DNA from: JAJCYL01 sp963664285
GTDB taxonomy: Bacteria > Bacteroidota > Bacteroidia > Cytophagales > Cyclobacteriaceae
Reading direction: 5' to 3'
Length of the DNA: 64,000 bases
NCBI GenBank assembly: GCA_963664285.2
Contig: CAXXNX010000007.1
Location: forward strand, 61,729-125,728
The notes under the pieces are model-generated. The model saw only the letters and a list, made by a program, of their open reading frames with translations, did no database searches and was not told the origin of the DNA. Each line of letters opens with the position of its first letter. The stretch's first letter is position 1. A program made the position numbers and the translations under genes. Of this stretch, positions 17,821 through 27,204 are shown piece after piece.

Positions 17821-18930
17821 TGTAAGTTCAAGTAATAAGTGCAATTTTCCTTTGTAGCACTTGCTTTGCGTTTAGGTAATTAAATTTTCTAACAGGGCGT
17901 TCATTGATTTTGTTTTCAACAACTTTGATTTGCTCCTCTGTAACAAATCTAATATCTGTTTTCTTAGGATAAAACCTTCTGATTACCCCAATCCTATTTT
18001 CAACTGTCCCTTTATCCTGACTAGTATAGGGACGAGTGAAATAGGCATCCACATCAAGGGATTGAGCAATCAACTCATGTTTAGAAAATGCCATATCATT
18101 ATCAAAAGTGAGTGTTTCCAGTTTGTGTTTATCCTGAGAGAGTTCCTCCACAATAGCTTCGGCCATTTGATCGGCATTTTTACTGTGCATCTTTCTGATT
18201 CTGGTAAAAAGACTTGCTCGGTCTGTCATCACCAACAAAGAGCCTTTGTGGTTTTTACCCATCATTAAATCGACTTCTATATCTCCCAATCGTTCCCTTT
18301 TGTTAATGATCTGGGGTCGCTGTTCAATTGATACCCTATTCGGGATAATACCTCTACGATCTTTTCTGTTTCCTCGTTTGCGCCTTCGTTTGCCATGTTT
18401 TAGATATGTGTATAGTTGTTTGTATTCTTGGTTCTCCTGGTGGTTGGTGTGCTTACATTCCCATATCCATTGGTAAATCCATTCATGGCTAAGTGGGCAT
18501 TCTCTCGTTTTCTTTCCCCGATGGCTGATCAATTCAGGACTCCATCTATCTTCTTGGAGCCGGTTAACTATCCAGTCTTTCATGGGTTTGGTGAAAATCA
18601 CTCTTTTTGGCTTTTCTTGATGACGAAGATTGGTCCTCCTTTGTGCATTTGCTGTTCGATAGACACCAGCTCCCCTACCTCTTGAACCCACATTTCGCTT
18701 AAGCTCACGTGAGATCGTAGATGGGTGAAAATGAACGATACAGGCAATCTCCTTTTGAGTAGCTCCTGTTTTCAATAATGCTTCAATTTGATACCTTTGA
18801 TCAATACTGAGATGTGTGTAGTTTTTTGACATTTTGCAATCCAAAGATTGCACTGTTCAGGCTTTTGAAGGATGAAAAAGTCCTTAAAAGCTTTTTCATC
18901 CTTCAATTGCACTTATTAGTTGATCTCAGC
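17821..18930 (-). mobile_element. IS30-family insertion sequence, copy A
   Basis: 1110 bp. The element ends read GCTGAGATCAAC on the transposase-start side and TGTAAGTTCAAG on the other; both continue into the shared TAATAAGTGCAATT. The flanking 3-bp duplication is AAA in element orientation. Upstream of the transposase the same strand forms a hairpin with arms of about 15 bp (GAAGGATGAAAAAG against its complement). The protein is one residue different from copies B and C. The element ends 29 bp before the aldo/keto reductase start and so has probably displaced that gene's promoter. Confidence 0.93.
17828..18832 (-). CDS. IS30-family transposase (copy A)
   Basis: The ATG at 18832 begins MSKNYTHLSIDQRYQIEALL; a GTG 21 bp upstream is also in frame but lies in a hairpin. 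An N-terminal HTH (TQKEIACIVHFHPSTISREL) is followed by the DDE core with GDIEVDLMMG, TFDNDMAFSKHE and YTSQDKGTVENRIGVIRRFYPKKTD. About 334 residues, intact. Confidence 0.93.
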   Translation of the reverse strand: MSKNYTHLSIDQRYQIEALLKTGATQKEIACIVHFHPSTISRELKRNVGSRGRGAGVYRTANAQRRTNLRHQEKPKRVIFTKPMKDWIVNRLQEDRWSPELISHRGKKTRECPLSHEWIYQWIWECKHTNHQENQEYKQLYTYLKHGKRRRKRGNRKDRRGIIPNRVSIEQRPQIINKRERLGDIEVDLMMGKNHKGSLLVMTDRASLFTRIRKMHSKNADQMAEAIVEELSQDKHKLETLTFDNDMAFSKHELIAQSLDVDAYFTRPYTSQDKGTVENRIGVIRRFYPKKTDIRFVTEEQIKVVENKINERPVRKFNYLNAKQVLQRKIALIT

Positions 18931-18959
18931 TTTCTTTAAAAAGTAATATCTCAAAATAT

Positions 18960-19868
18960 ATGAAAAGGAGTAATTTTTTAAAAGTGGTTGCTTTAGCAGG
19001 ATGCTCATTACCTATCAATCTAACCGCCATGAGCCTGGCTGATGAAATCATGAAACGCAAAATTCCGTCCTCCGGAGAGTTACTTCCATCTGTCGGATTG
19101 GGTACTTGGCAATCTTTTGATGTCGGGGATAATCAAGCAGCAAGAGAACCACTAAAAGAAGTTCTTCAGGCGCTGATCTCCAATGGCGGCACCGTGATTG
19201 ACTCCTCTCCCATGTATGGCAGTTCCGAAAGAGTGATCGGAGAATTATCGGAGGATATGGGCATCACTTCCCAATTATTTTGTGCTACAAAAGTTTGGAC
19301 TTCAGGGCAAAAATCAGGTATGCGCAAAATGGATCGCTCTATTGATTTGATGAGAAAACAACCACTGGACCTGATGCAAGTGCATAATCTACAGGACTGG
19401 CAGACCCATCTCAAAACATTAGTGGATTGGAAAGAACAGGGAAAGATTAGATACACTGGCATTACCCATTACGTAGAAAGTGCCTATTCTAAAATGGAAA
19501 ATATTATGAAGAATTATCCGATTGATTTTATCCAGTTGAATTATTCATTGGCCACCCGGACGGCTGAAAAAAGTATTTTGCCGCTGGCATTAGAAAAAGG
19601 TATCGCCGTTTTGGTTAACAGGCCTTATGAGGGAGGTTCTCTTTTCAGATCTGTAAAGACCAAAAAAATTCCAGACTGGGCCAAAGAATTAGATATTAAT
19701 AGCTGGGGTCAGTTTTTTCTAAAATATATTTTGTCTAATCCTGCAGTCACCTGTGTCATTCCAGGCACTTCCAAGCCACACCACATGTTAGATAATATGG
19801 GAGCTGGATTTGGTCCATTACCTGACAACATGCAAAGACAATCGATGATTGATTATATGCAATCATAA
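18960..19868 (+). CDS. Exported aldo/keto reductase-like protein
   Basis: A 302-residue protein. The N-terminus MKRSNFLKVVALAGC carries a Tat-like KR-x-FLK motif and an LAGC lipobox-like site, so it may be an exported lipoprotein. The AKR tetrad is visible: Asp in VIDSSPMYG, Tyr in the same motif, Lys in FCATKVWT and His in MQVHNLQDW. The C-terminal barrel runs to NPAVTCVIPGTSKPHHMLDN. The substrate is unknown. It is isolated between IS30 copy A and the IS1182, so its original operon is gone. Confidence 0.85.
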   Translation: MKRSNFLKVVALAGCSLPINLTAMSLADEIMKRKIPSSGELLPSVGLGTWQSFDVGDNQAAREPLKEVLQALISNGGTVIDSSPMYGSSERVIGELSEDMGITSQLFCATKVWTSGQKSGMRKMDRSIDLMRKQPLDLMQVHNLQDWQTHLKTLVDWKEQGKIRYTGITHYVESAYSKMENIMKNYPIDFIQLNYSLATRTAEKSILPLALEKGIAVLVNRPYEGGSLFRSVKTKKIPDWAKELDINSWGQFFLKYILSNPAVTCVIPGTSKPHHMLDNMGAGFGPLPDNMQRQSMIDYMQS

Positions 19869-20124
19869 AGGGTTATCATCAAAATTGTGGTTTTATCAGG
19901 TTGCCTCGAACGCACAATAGGGCGTCCTTGAAAATTAGTTCAGCGAGAAGAAAGAGGGGTTAAAAATGGGATCAGGATTTTCAATAGAGGAGAGATTGAT
20001 CATCATACTGATTACCTGCTCTTGAAAGAGTACAATTTTTGTTACAAAATAGAGTTTGAAAGTGCGTTTTTGGTGTATAGACATAGTGCTTCCTTTGAAG
20101 TAGAAAACGACTTTTGTTTTTTAG

Positions 20125-21507
20125 TTATGCGGCCTGTTGGAATGGTGGATCAACTGTATTTAGCAATAGTTTTCTTTTACTAATTTTTACTGCGTTAGCG
20201 GTCATCACAGCAAAAAAGACAAACAGTCTTTCATTTTTCTCTCCTTTAACTTTAATCCTGTTGGTCCCGTAATGAGTTTTGTGGTCACCGAAGCTGCCTT
20301 CCATCACTGTAGCCCTTTGATTGGCGATGAGTCCACTGAGCCGACTGTCTTGTTTAGTAAGAGGTTGGGGGCCTTTCTTAGGAAAGCAAGTGAAGATTTT
20401 CTTTTTGGTGCAAAATCTTCGATTGGCATTTGTGGCATAGATCAGGTCAGCTCCCAATTGATTAAGTGCTCCAAAGTGTCGTTTGTGCTTTACAGTACTA
20501 ATCTTGAGCCGGGTGGATTCATTGAAAGCGTTGAAATTCATACACTCAATCATGCAGATCCCATCCACTTGCAGCATATGTACCTTCATGCCAAACTCAA
20601 CTCTTTTGTTCTCTTTTCCCCTGACTATCGGCCTGACATAGGGTTTTGCCAATGATACGATACGGTTTTTTAACTCTTTGGCTGGGTGGGTTTGTAGGAA
20701 CTGCTGTTGTTCAAGTACTTTTTTGATGGTTCTCAGGTAATCTCTTTCCTGCTCATTAAGCAGTGGCAGTTTAGCATCGTTGAGAACTTGTTGAAGTTGG
20801 ATCAACCCCTTGTGTAGCAGATACAACAGGGCTTTTTTACGCTTACGTCCTTCTTTATAGGTCTTCCTGCGTCTTTTCTCATAATCGCGTTGTCTGCGCT
20901 TTTGTTCAACATATTTGGAGCGAGGCCTTTTCTTTCTCACTACTTTACACCATCGGAACAATTGCTTTTCAAACACCCAATGGCAGCATTCCCATAACAG
21001 CTTTACATCAGTAGGAAAACGGATATAACTCTCATAACAGGTAGCGTCCATTAAAAGCACATGGGTATTATTCATGTCTCTTTTCCAATGTTCGATCAAT
21101 ATTTGTTGGAGCTGTTGCCAGTCTGTATGCTCAGCCAGATAACTGCGGATGCGGCTTACGATAGCATTGTCTCGAATCTTCTCTGTGTCTGATAACATTT
21201 TGCCACAGAACAACTGTAGGCTCCAATCGGAGTTAAAGCGTTCTATTAGTTTCTCATCACTGATACTCAGGTAGGACTTAAGAAACATCAGCGCAAACAT
21301 CCCTTTTGAGGAAAACCACCGGGGAGCACCAGGTCCGTTATTTTCTTCAGGCAGGCAGTCCGCTAACTGATTCCACGGTAGACTATCATAAACTGCACCC
21401 AATTTACTGCTCTTAAACAAATACCATTTTGGAGTTAAACCATATTCGGGTTGGAAAAGCCTTTTTTGCATTCTAATTTGTGGTGTTAGATGTGTTCTAC
21501 ACCACAA
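20125..21507 (-). CDS. IS1182-family transposase
   Basis: A 460-residue protein. The N-terminal DUF772-type domain (WNQLADCLPEENNGPGAPRWFSSKGMFALMFLKSYLSISDEKLIE) is followed by a DDE domain with LLMDATCYESYIRFPTDVKLLWE (first Asp), a basic insert near 200-235, VEFGMKVHMLQ, and SGLIANQRATVMEGSFGDHKTHYG with the Glu near the end. It is intact. It identifies the truncated frame at 1030-1299. Confidence 0.92.
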   Translation of the reverse strand: MWCRTHLTPQIRMQKRLFQPEYGLTPKWYLFKSSKLGAVYDSLPWNQLADCLPEENNGPGAPRWFSSKGMFALMFLKSYLSISDEKLIERFNSDWSLQLFCGKMLSDTEKIRDNAIVSRIRSYLAEHTDWQQLQQILIEHWKRDMNNTHVLLMDATCYESYIRFPTDVKLLWECCHWVFEKQLFRWCKVVRKKRPRSKYVEQKRRQRDYEKRRRKTYKEGRKRKKALLYLLHKGLIQLQQVLNDAKLPLLNEQERDYLRTIKKVLEQQQFLQTHPAKELKNRIVSLAKPYVRPIVRGKENKRVEFGMKVHMLQVDGICMIECMNFNAFNESTRLKISTVKHKRHFGALNQLGADLIYATNANRRFCTKKKIFTCFPKKGPQPLTKQDSRLSGLIANQRATVMEGSFGDHKTHYGTNRIKVKGEKNERLFVFFAVMTANAVKISKRKLLLNTVDPPFQQAA

Positions 21508-21518
21508 TCTAGCAAAAC

Positions 21519-21559
21519 AAAAACCCCGAAAAAAGCCCTATTCGGCCGATTTCGGGGTT
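21519..21559 (-). terminator. Terminator guarding the IS1182 transposase
   Basis: The arms AACCCCGAAA (21522-21531) and TTTCGGGGTT (21550-21559) are perfect, with an inner GGGCT-type stem. On the minus strand a T-rich run follows. It sits upstream of the transposase start at 21507 and faces it, which would stop transcripts entering from the flanking DNA. The same hairpin is kept in the remnant at 1311-1351. Confidence 0.72.
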
Positions 21560-21670
21560 CTTTATCCTTTCAAACCTCTTTTAACTCTTTGATTATCAGA
21601 ATCTTAATTTATTCAAAGACGCCCACAATACATGTGGGTGAAAAAAAATGGATTAGGAATAAAATCTTCA

Positions 21671-22357
21671 TTATTCATAATAGACTGCTACTTCTTCCAA
21701 TGGTTTACGCTCTATATCAGGCACGTATACCTCATCTTTTGGATAACCGATTGGCAATAAGAGATATGGTCGTTCATTATTAGGTCTGTTTAGAATTTTA
21801 GTTAAAAAATTCATCGGACTTGGTGTATGAGTTATTGTGACAAGTCCCGCTTTATGTAATACAGCCAGAAAAAAGCCACAGGCTATACCCACTGATTCGT
21901 TTACGTAGTAATTGTTATGCTTAATTCCATCTTCTATTTCATATACTCTCCTAAAAACAATTACCAACCAGGGAGCTTTCTCTAAAAATGGTTTATTCCA
22001 ATCCGTTCCCAGAGGTTCAAGGTCCCTTTTCCATCTTTCACTCATTCTCCCACTATAACTTTCATATTCTTCCTTCTCGGCTGCTATTCTAATTTCACTT
22101 TTTATTTGAGGATTTGAAATGAGGCAAAAAGTCCATGGCTGTTTGTGTGCACCAGAGGGCGCAGTTGAAGCCGCCAGCACCAGGTTTTCCAATAATTCCT
22201 TAGGAACCGGACGATCAGATATATCCCGAACAGTCCTTCTTTTGTCCAACCATTGATAAAAATCCTTTGTCCGCAAGGTAGCTTCTTCCGGCGAATAGGT
22301 ATCTATGGTATATTCTACATGGGTGTATCCCTTTACGTCTTTTGTCCTTAATGTCAT
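21671..22357 (-). CDS. Iodotyrosine deiodinase-like flavin reductase (nitroreductase fold)
   Basis: About 228 residues from the ATG at 22357; an in-frame ATG at 22411 adds 18 residues without a signal. The FMN-binding start FYQWLDKRRTVRDISDRPVP and APSGAHKQPWTF are typical. The block EKEEYESYSGRMSERWKRDLEPLGTDWNKPFLEKAPWLV matches the active-site lid of the iodotyrosine deiodinase (IYD) subgroup, whose Glu, Tyr and Lys bind the amino-acid part of halotyrosine. NNYYVNESVGIACGFFLAVLHKAGLVTITHTPSPM also follows IYD. The probable reaction is reductive dehalogenation of halotyrosines. It is isolated between the IS1182 and IS1380 copy 1. Confidence 0.85.
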   Translation of the reverse strand: MTLRTKDVKGYTHVEYTIDTYSPEEATLRTKDFYQWLDKRRTVRDISDRPVPKELLENLVLAASTAPSGAHKQPWTFCLISNPQIKSEIRIAAEKEEYESYSGRMSERWKRDLEPLGTDWNKPFLEKAPWLVIVFRRVYEIEDGIKHNNYYVNESVGIACGFFLAVLHKAGLVTITHTPSPMNFLTKILNRPNNERPYLLLPIGYPKDEVYVPDIERKPLEEVAVYYE

Positions 22358-22424
22358 ATGAATTTTGGAGTTTCTGCAATATACTTTAGTCCTGTAAATT
22401 AAAGAGATCACTCCATCAAATTAA

Positions 22425-24045
22425 CCCGCATTATTCATAGGCCACCAATTTTGGGATTAATAATGGGTTGCTAACTATTTTTGATTGGAGTGTATGTATT
22501 AATTTGAAGATCAGCCAGGTTTCTGGATTTCAAAGGACATTAGAGCGTTTTTTTGTTAGAATTTTTCAATTTTCAGTCAAAGCTCTATTGTGTTCTTATG
22601 GAAGAACATTTTTTTGATTAAATCAAACTGTTTAACTGATCGGTCAGTTCACCGTAAGCAAATCGCCCAGCAGGTATTGATATCTAAAGGCTCTTGAGAA
22701 TTGTATTGTCAATGATCTTTTCCTTTCTTTCAGGCACGCCCCAACCTTCATCAGGTAAAGCCGGATATTGTCCACTTGCCATCGTTTAGCAAAGTGGTGT
22801 TTTGTTTTGGCAATTAATAATTTAATCTGCCGGAACATTTCATAACAGAGGGTAGCGATGATTAAACGCATGAAATTGGCCCAGTAGCGATGACAGGAAA
22901 GCCGGTCGGAATAAGTCATGTTTTTGAGTTCCTTTATTCGATTTTCACTGGCATCACCTCGCTTGACATAAAAATCAAAGTAAATCTGTTGAGCGGTCAT
23001 CGCTTCAAAGTTGCTCACAAAGTAACGGACATTCATTCCTTTTCCGGTAGACTCCACTTTGGCGTACAGCTTTTCAGAACGATCCCAGCTTTTGGCCTGG
23101 TAAGTAAACGGGCCAACAAACTCTTGATGTTTGATGATTTTTGAAGCATATTCCTTTTTTACTTCAATGATAGTCTGTTTGGTAAAAGTCTTTAAAACTT
23201 CATTACTACTAATACCTAAACAAAATTGAAGGTCAAACTGCTTAGCTATCCGATAAAAAGATGCTCCTGAAAAGCCACTATCCGCTCGAATAAGGATCTT
23301 TACTGAGGGCAGTTTTTTTCTGATTTTAATGACAATCCTTTTCAATAAGGCCACAAACCATTTGTTGGAGTGACAATTGCCCGGACGTAGTACTGGTAAA
23401 ATGACCTGACCGGTGTTCCCGTCCTTAAAGAACAACTCATGGTACATAGTCTGTCCATAATAGCCATTATACAAACTGAGTTGTTGGGATCCATGAGTAG
23501 GGTCATCGGTACCATCTACATCAATGATGATTTGACCAGTCTTCTCTTTCAACTCCTCTACATAACGGTCTACAAACCATTGACTCATCTGGTAGATCAG
23601 ACTCCGATCGGCCTTGTTTTCAAATCGACTTAAAGTAGGCTGGGAACATAATCCGCTATCTAGTACTTTACGGATCACCGGATCCTCTCGGAGTTTTTGT
23701 TCGTCATTGCAATCCTGATAGCCCTGCATCATTAAAAACACCCGTTGGCGAAGCATTTCTTCATAAGTGTATTCGATAAAAAAGGGGTTTCGATAGTCAG
23801 GAATCAGTGCGGCGAAGCTTTTTAATAGACCAGTCTTTCTCTCTACTTTTTCACTTAACAATATCGCTCCGTCTGAGCTAATCGCTGATGCTGAAAAATC
23901 AAATTTAAAAGCTTGTTTTCCTCGATAAAATACGGTATCTTTTTCCTTATATTTAGGCATAAATTAATTGCTTATTTTGTTGTCTAACTATCTCAATATA
24001 AGCAATTTATGCCTGTTTTTTATTGTCTACTATGAATTTTTCGGG
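22425..24045 (-). mobile_element. IS1380-family insertion sequence, copy 1
   Basis: 1621 bp. The ends are CCCGCATTATTCATAG (left) and the complement of CCCGAAAAATTCATAG (right). TTAA flanks both sides (22421-22424 and 24046-24049), a 4-bp target duplication. About 220 bp of non-coding sequence lies between the transposase stop and the left end. It is nearly identical to copies 3 and 4. Confidence 0.95.
22644..23960 (-). CDS. IS1380-family transposase (copy 1)
   Basis: A 438-residue DDE transposase. It has an N-terminal FDFSASAISSDGAILLSEKVER block, then IIIDVDGTDDPTHGSQQ (first Asp region), HSNKWFVALLKR, VKILIRADSGFSGASFYR (second Asp) and a C-terminal YVKRGDASENRIKELKN with the Glu. The frame is open and the enzyme is probably active, given near-identical copies elsewhere in the window. 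Confidence 0.95.
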   Translation of the reverse strand: MPKYKEKDTVFYRGKQAFKFDFSASAISSDGAILLSEKVERKTGLLKSFAALIPDYRNPFFIEYTYEEMLRQRVFLMMQGYQDCNDEQKLREDPVIRKVLDSGLCSQPTLSRFENKADRSLIYQMSQWFVDRYVEELKEKTGQIIIDVDGTDDPTHGSQQLSLYNGYYGQTMYHELFFKDGNTGQVILPVLRPGNCHSNKWFVALLKRIVIKIRKKLPSVKILIRADSGFSGASFYRIAKQFDLQFCLGISSNEVLKTFTKQTIIEVKKEYASKIIKHQEFVGPFTYQAKSWDRSEKLYAKVESTGKGMNVRYFVSNFEAMTAQQIYFDFYVKRGDASENRIKELKNMTYSDRLSCHRYWANFMRLIIATLCYEMFRQIKLLIAKTKHHFAKRWQVDNIRLYLMKVGACLKERKRSLTIQFSRAFRYQYLLGDLLTVN

Positions 24046-25091
24046 TTAAGACAGGATAAAATTTAGAAGATTGTTTGGGCTAATTATATAATTCCAAAAC
24101 CTCCTTTACTATCTGGACAAGAAGAGCAGTTTCTAATTTACATTATTATTCAGTAGTGTCCGGTAAAAATAAGAAAGCCATTCAAATTGCTACGATTTGA
24201 TAAATAGGGGCAATAAATAGGCATTATCACAAAAGCAGGCCCATGTTGATTTATTTAAGTTGGGAACAATGAAGGTTGGCGTTGTTGATTGTTTTTGATT
24301 AAGGTTTTATCTGGGTCATTAAGGAAGTCAAACAATGAGATATAGGCCATCAGATGGAACCTGACAAGGGCTACCATATTTGAATAGGCCCATTTTCTTT
24401 TCAATTGCCTTTTGACTACCTCTAACAATAGCATGGCAATCATAGAAGTCCATAATTGAATTTCAATGGCGTTGACATTATCGCCTAAGAAATATTTGAC
24501 TGGAAAGTTCTGTTTTAGTTTTTTAAACAGGAGTTCAATTTGCCAGCGATATTTATAAATCAATGCAATAGAGCCTGCATCAATTTGCATATCGTTAGTA
24601 ACAAAAATAAATAATCGTTGGTATTTATCATCCCAATAGGCAATCCTTCGCTGTAAATGATCATATTTTTTGCCTTCTACTGAATACTGGGCAGTTATTT
24701 TTTCATCCTTGATGACTCCCTGGTCAACATGGTCGGGGATATCAAACTCCTCGATGGGTTGGTATAAAGCATTATCTCTCATCCGGGTGATGTAGTGGAC
24801 ACCAGTTTTGCTCCATAGTTGGTATTGGTAATAGTCAACATACCCTTTGTCCATCACTATGTAAGAGCCTTCTGGTAAGTTTAGATATTGTAAGAAAGTG
24901 TGATCGTGTGTTGTGGCCGCAGTAAACCTGACCAAACAGGGCATCAACTCAATGGCATGCACCAGGGTGTGGGCTTTGATCCCTCCCTTGCTACGGCCAT
25001 CCCTTCGGGGCCTACCGGCCACCTTCAAAATGTCTTTGAACAAAGAGAAAACAGTTGAATCCACTATGTAAAGCTGCTTGAACAGTTCTAG

Positions 25092-26711
25092 CCCGAAAAA
25101 TTCATAGTAGACAATAAAAAACAGGCATAAATTGCTTATATTGAGATAGTTAGACAACAAAATAAGCAATTAATTTATGCCTGAATATAAGGAAAAAGAT
25201 ACCGTATTTTATCGAGGGAAACAAGCTTTTAAATTTGATTTTTCAGCATCAGCGATTAGCTCAGACGGAGCGATATTGTTAAGTGAAAAAGTAGAGAGAA
25301 AGACTGGTCTATTAAAAAGCTTCGCCGCACTGATTCCTGACTATCGAAACCCCTTTTTTATCGAATACACTTATGAAGAAATGCTTCGCCAACGGGTGTT
25401 TTTAATGATGCAGGGCTATCAGGATTGCAATGACGAACAAAAACTCCGAGAGGATCCGGTGATCCGTAAAGTACTAGATAGCGGATTATGTTCCCAGCCT
25501 ACTTTAAGTCGATTTGAAAACAAGGCCGATCGGAGTCTGATCTACCAGATGAGTCAATGGTTTGTAGACCGTTATGTAGAGGAGTTGAAAGAGAAGACTG
25601 GTCAAATCATCATTGATGTAGATGGTACCGATGACCCTACTCATGGATCCCAACAACTCAGTTTGTATAATGGCTATTATGGACAGACTATGTACCATGA
25701 GTTGTTCTTTAAGGACGGGAACACCGGTCAGGTCATTTTACCAGTACTACGTCCGGGCAATTGTCACTCCAACAAATGGTTTGTGGCCTTATTGAAAAGG
25801 ATTGTCATTAAAATCAGAAAAAACTGCCCTCAGTAAAGATCCTTATTCGAGCGGATAGTGGCTTTTCAGGAGCATCTTTTTATCGGATAGCTAAGCAGTT
25901 TGACCTTCAATTTTGTTTAGGTATTAGTAGTAATGAAGTTTTAAAGACTTTTACCAAACAGACTATCATTGAAGTAAAAAAGGAATATGCTTCAAAAATC
26001 ATCAAACATCAAGAGTTTGTTGGCCCGTTTACTTACCAGGCCAAAAGCTGGGATCGTTCTGAAAAGCTGTACGCCAAAGTGGAGTCTACCGGAAAAGGAA
26101 TGAATGTCCGTTACTTTGTGAGCAACTTTGAAGCGATGACCGCTCAACAGATTTACTTTGATTTTTATGTCAAGCGAGGTGATGCCAGTAAAAATCGAAT
26201 AAAGGAACTCAAAAACATGACTTATTCCGACCGGCTTTCCTGTCATCGCTACTGGGCCAATTTCATGCGTTTAATCATCGCTACCCTCTGTTATGAAATG
26301 TTCCGGCAGATTAAATTATTAATTGCCAAAACAAAACACCACTTTGCTAAACGATGGCAAGTGGACAATATCCGGCTTTACCTGATGAAGGTTGGGGCGT
26401 GCCTGAAAGAAAGGAAAAGATCATTGACAATACAATTCTCAAGAGCCTTTAGATATCAATACCTGCTGGGCGATTTGCTTACGGTGAACTGACCGATCAG
26501 TTAAACAGTTTGATTTAATCAAAAAAATGTTCTTCCATAAGAACACAATAGAGCTTTGACTGAAAATTGAAAAATTCTAACAAAAAAATGCTCTAATGTC
26601 CTTTGAAATCCAGAAACCTGGTTGATCTTCAAATTAATACATACACTCCAATCAAAAATAGTTAGCAACCCATTATTAATCCCAAAATTGGTGGCCTATG
26701 AATAATGCGGG
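25092..26711 (+). mobile_element. IS1380-family insertion sequence, copy 2 (inside the IS4)
   Basis: 1620 bp with the same ends as the other copies. The left flank is CTAG (25088-25091) and the right flank TTAA (26712-26715), so the expected duplication is not matched. The element lacks one A in a run at 25818-25823 (six, against seven in the other copies), which breaks the transposase frame. Confidence 0.92.
25177..26492 (+). pseudogene. IS1380 transposase with a -1 frameshift (copy 2)
   Basis: Identical to the other copies for 217 residues, then a missing A near 25820 sends the frame to an early stop (IRKNCPQ). The rest of the protein continues in the next frame to 26492, with E-to-K in the RGDASKNRIKEL block, which may also remove the catalytic Glu. 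It is probably inactive but could move if another copy supplies transposase. Confidence 0.93.
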
Positions 26712-27204
26712 TTAATTCTATTCGGCTGTCCGATAAAACATGGTGCCACTTTCGATAAAGGTCCATATAAATCTCCCTGAACACTTCACTGCTTCTTCTT
26801 TTGTTACTATCAGAAAGGGTTGATCGACGACAACTCCGTATTAAACCCAGGTGCCGAAGTTTCCCCTCACTGGCCAAAAAGACCTGTTGTAAGCTCTCGA
26901 AGTGCTGTGGCCCCACATAATGTGCTGTACAGCATGGTCACCAAATGATCCCATGTCTTAAAATATTTGCTATATCGATCTGATTGGCGCTTTTTAGCTA
27001 TACGAGAAACTGAGCTTTTATCAATCAGTGAAAGAAGTTGTGCCAGGATCGGCTGTCCGGTAAAGTTTGTACTTTTATTCATGCGTTGTTTTTCTTGGTC
27101 GGACTTGAAAAACTAAGGCATTGGCAGGTAAGTTTCCCTACCTGCCCCTTTTTTTAAACTCTTTACCGGACACTACTGATTATTATTTTACTATTATTTA
27201 TTAT

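Larger units (their letters stand above)
19920..21624 (-). mobile_element. IS1182-family insertion sequence (intact)
   Basis: The ends are inverted repeats GGGCGTCCTTGAA (left) and the complement of GGGCGTCTTTGAA (right). The 6-mer ACAATA flanks both sides as a target duplication. The right 387 bp are matched closely by the remnant at 1030-1416. It has one transposase gene on the minus strand and a hairpin terminator upstream of it. Confidence 0.92.
24255..27082 (-). pseudogene. IS4-family transposase, split and frameshifted
   Basis: The N-terminal DUF4372 part starts at 27082 (MNKSTNFTGQPILAQLLSLIDKSS) and continues after a frame change near 26880-26910 as GKLRHLGLIRSCRRSTLSDSNKRR. The IS1380 then cuts it after SRIEL. 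The C-terminal part resumes at 25091 (LELFKQLYIVDSTVFSLF, GRPRRDGRSKGGIKAHTL with catalytic Asp, YKYRWQIELLFKKLKQNFPVKYFLG with Glu) and ends at 24255. Joining across the IS1380 with one 4-bp target copy gives RIEL-E/K-LFKQL in frame. Confidence 0.88.
24151..27178 (-). mobile_element. IS4-family insertion sequence interrupted by IS1380 copy 2
   Basis: The ends are CAGTAGTGTCCGGTAAA (left) and its complement at the right (27162-27178). The 9-mer ATTATTATT flanks both sides, a normal IS4 duplication. Subtracting the IS1380 (25092-26711) leaves an element of about 1.4 kb with one transposase gene on the minus strand. It lies 105 bp from IS1380 copy 1 and 26 bp from IS30 copy B. Confidence 0.9.
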
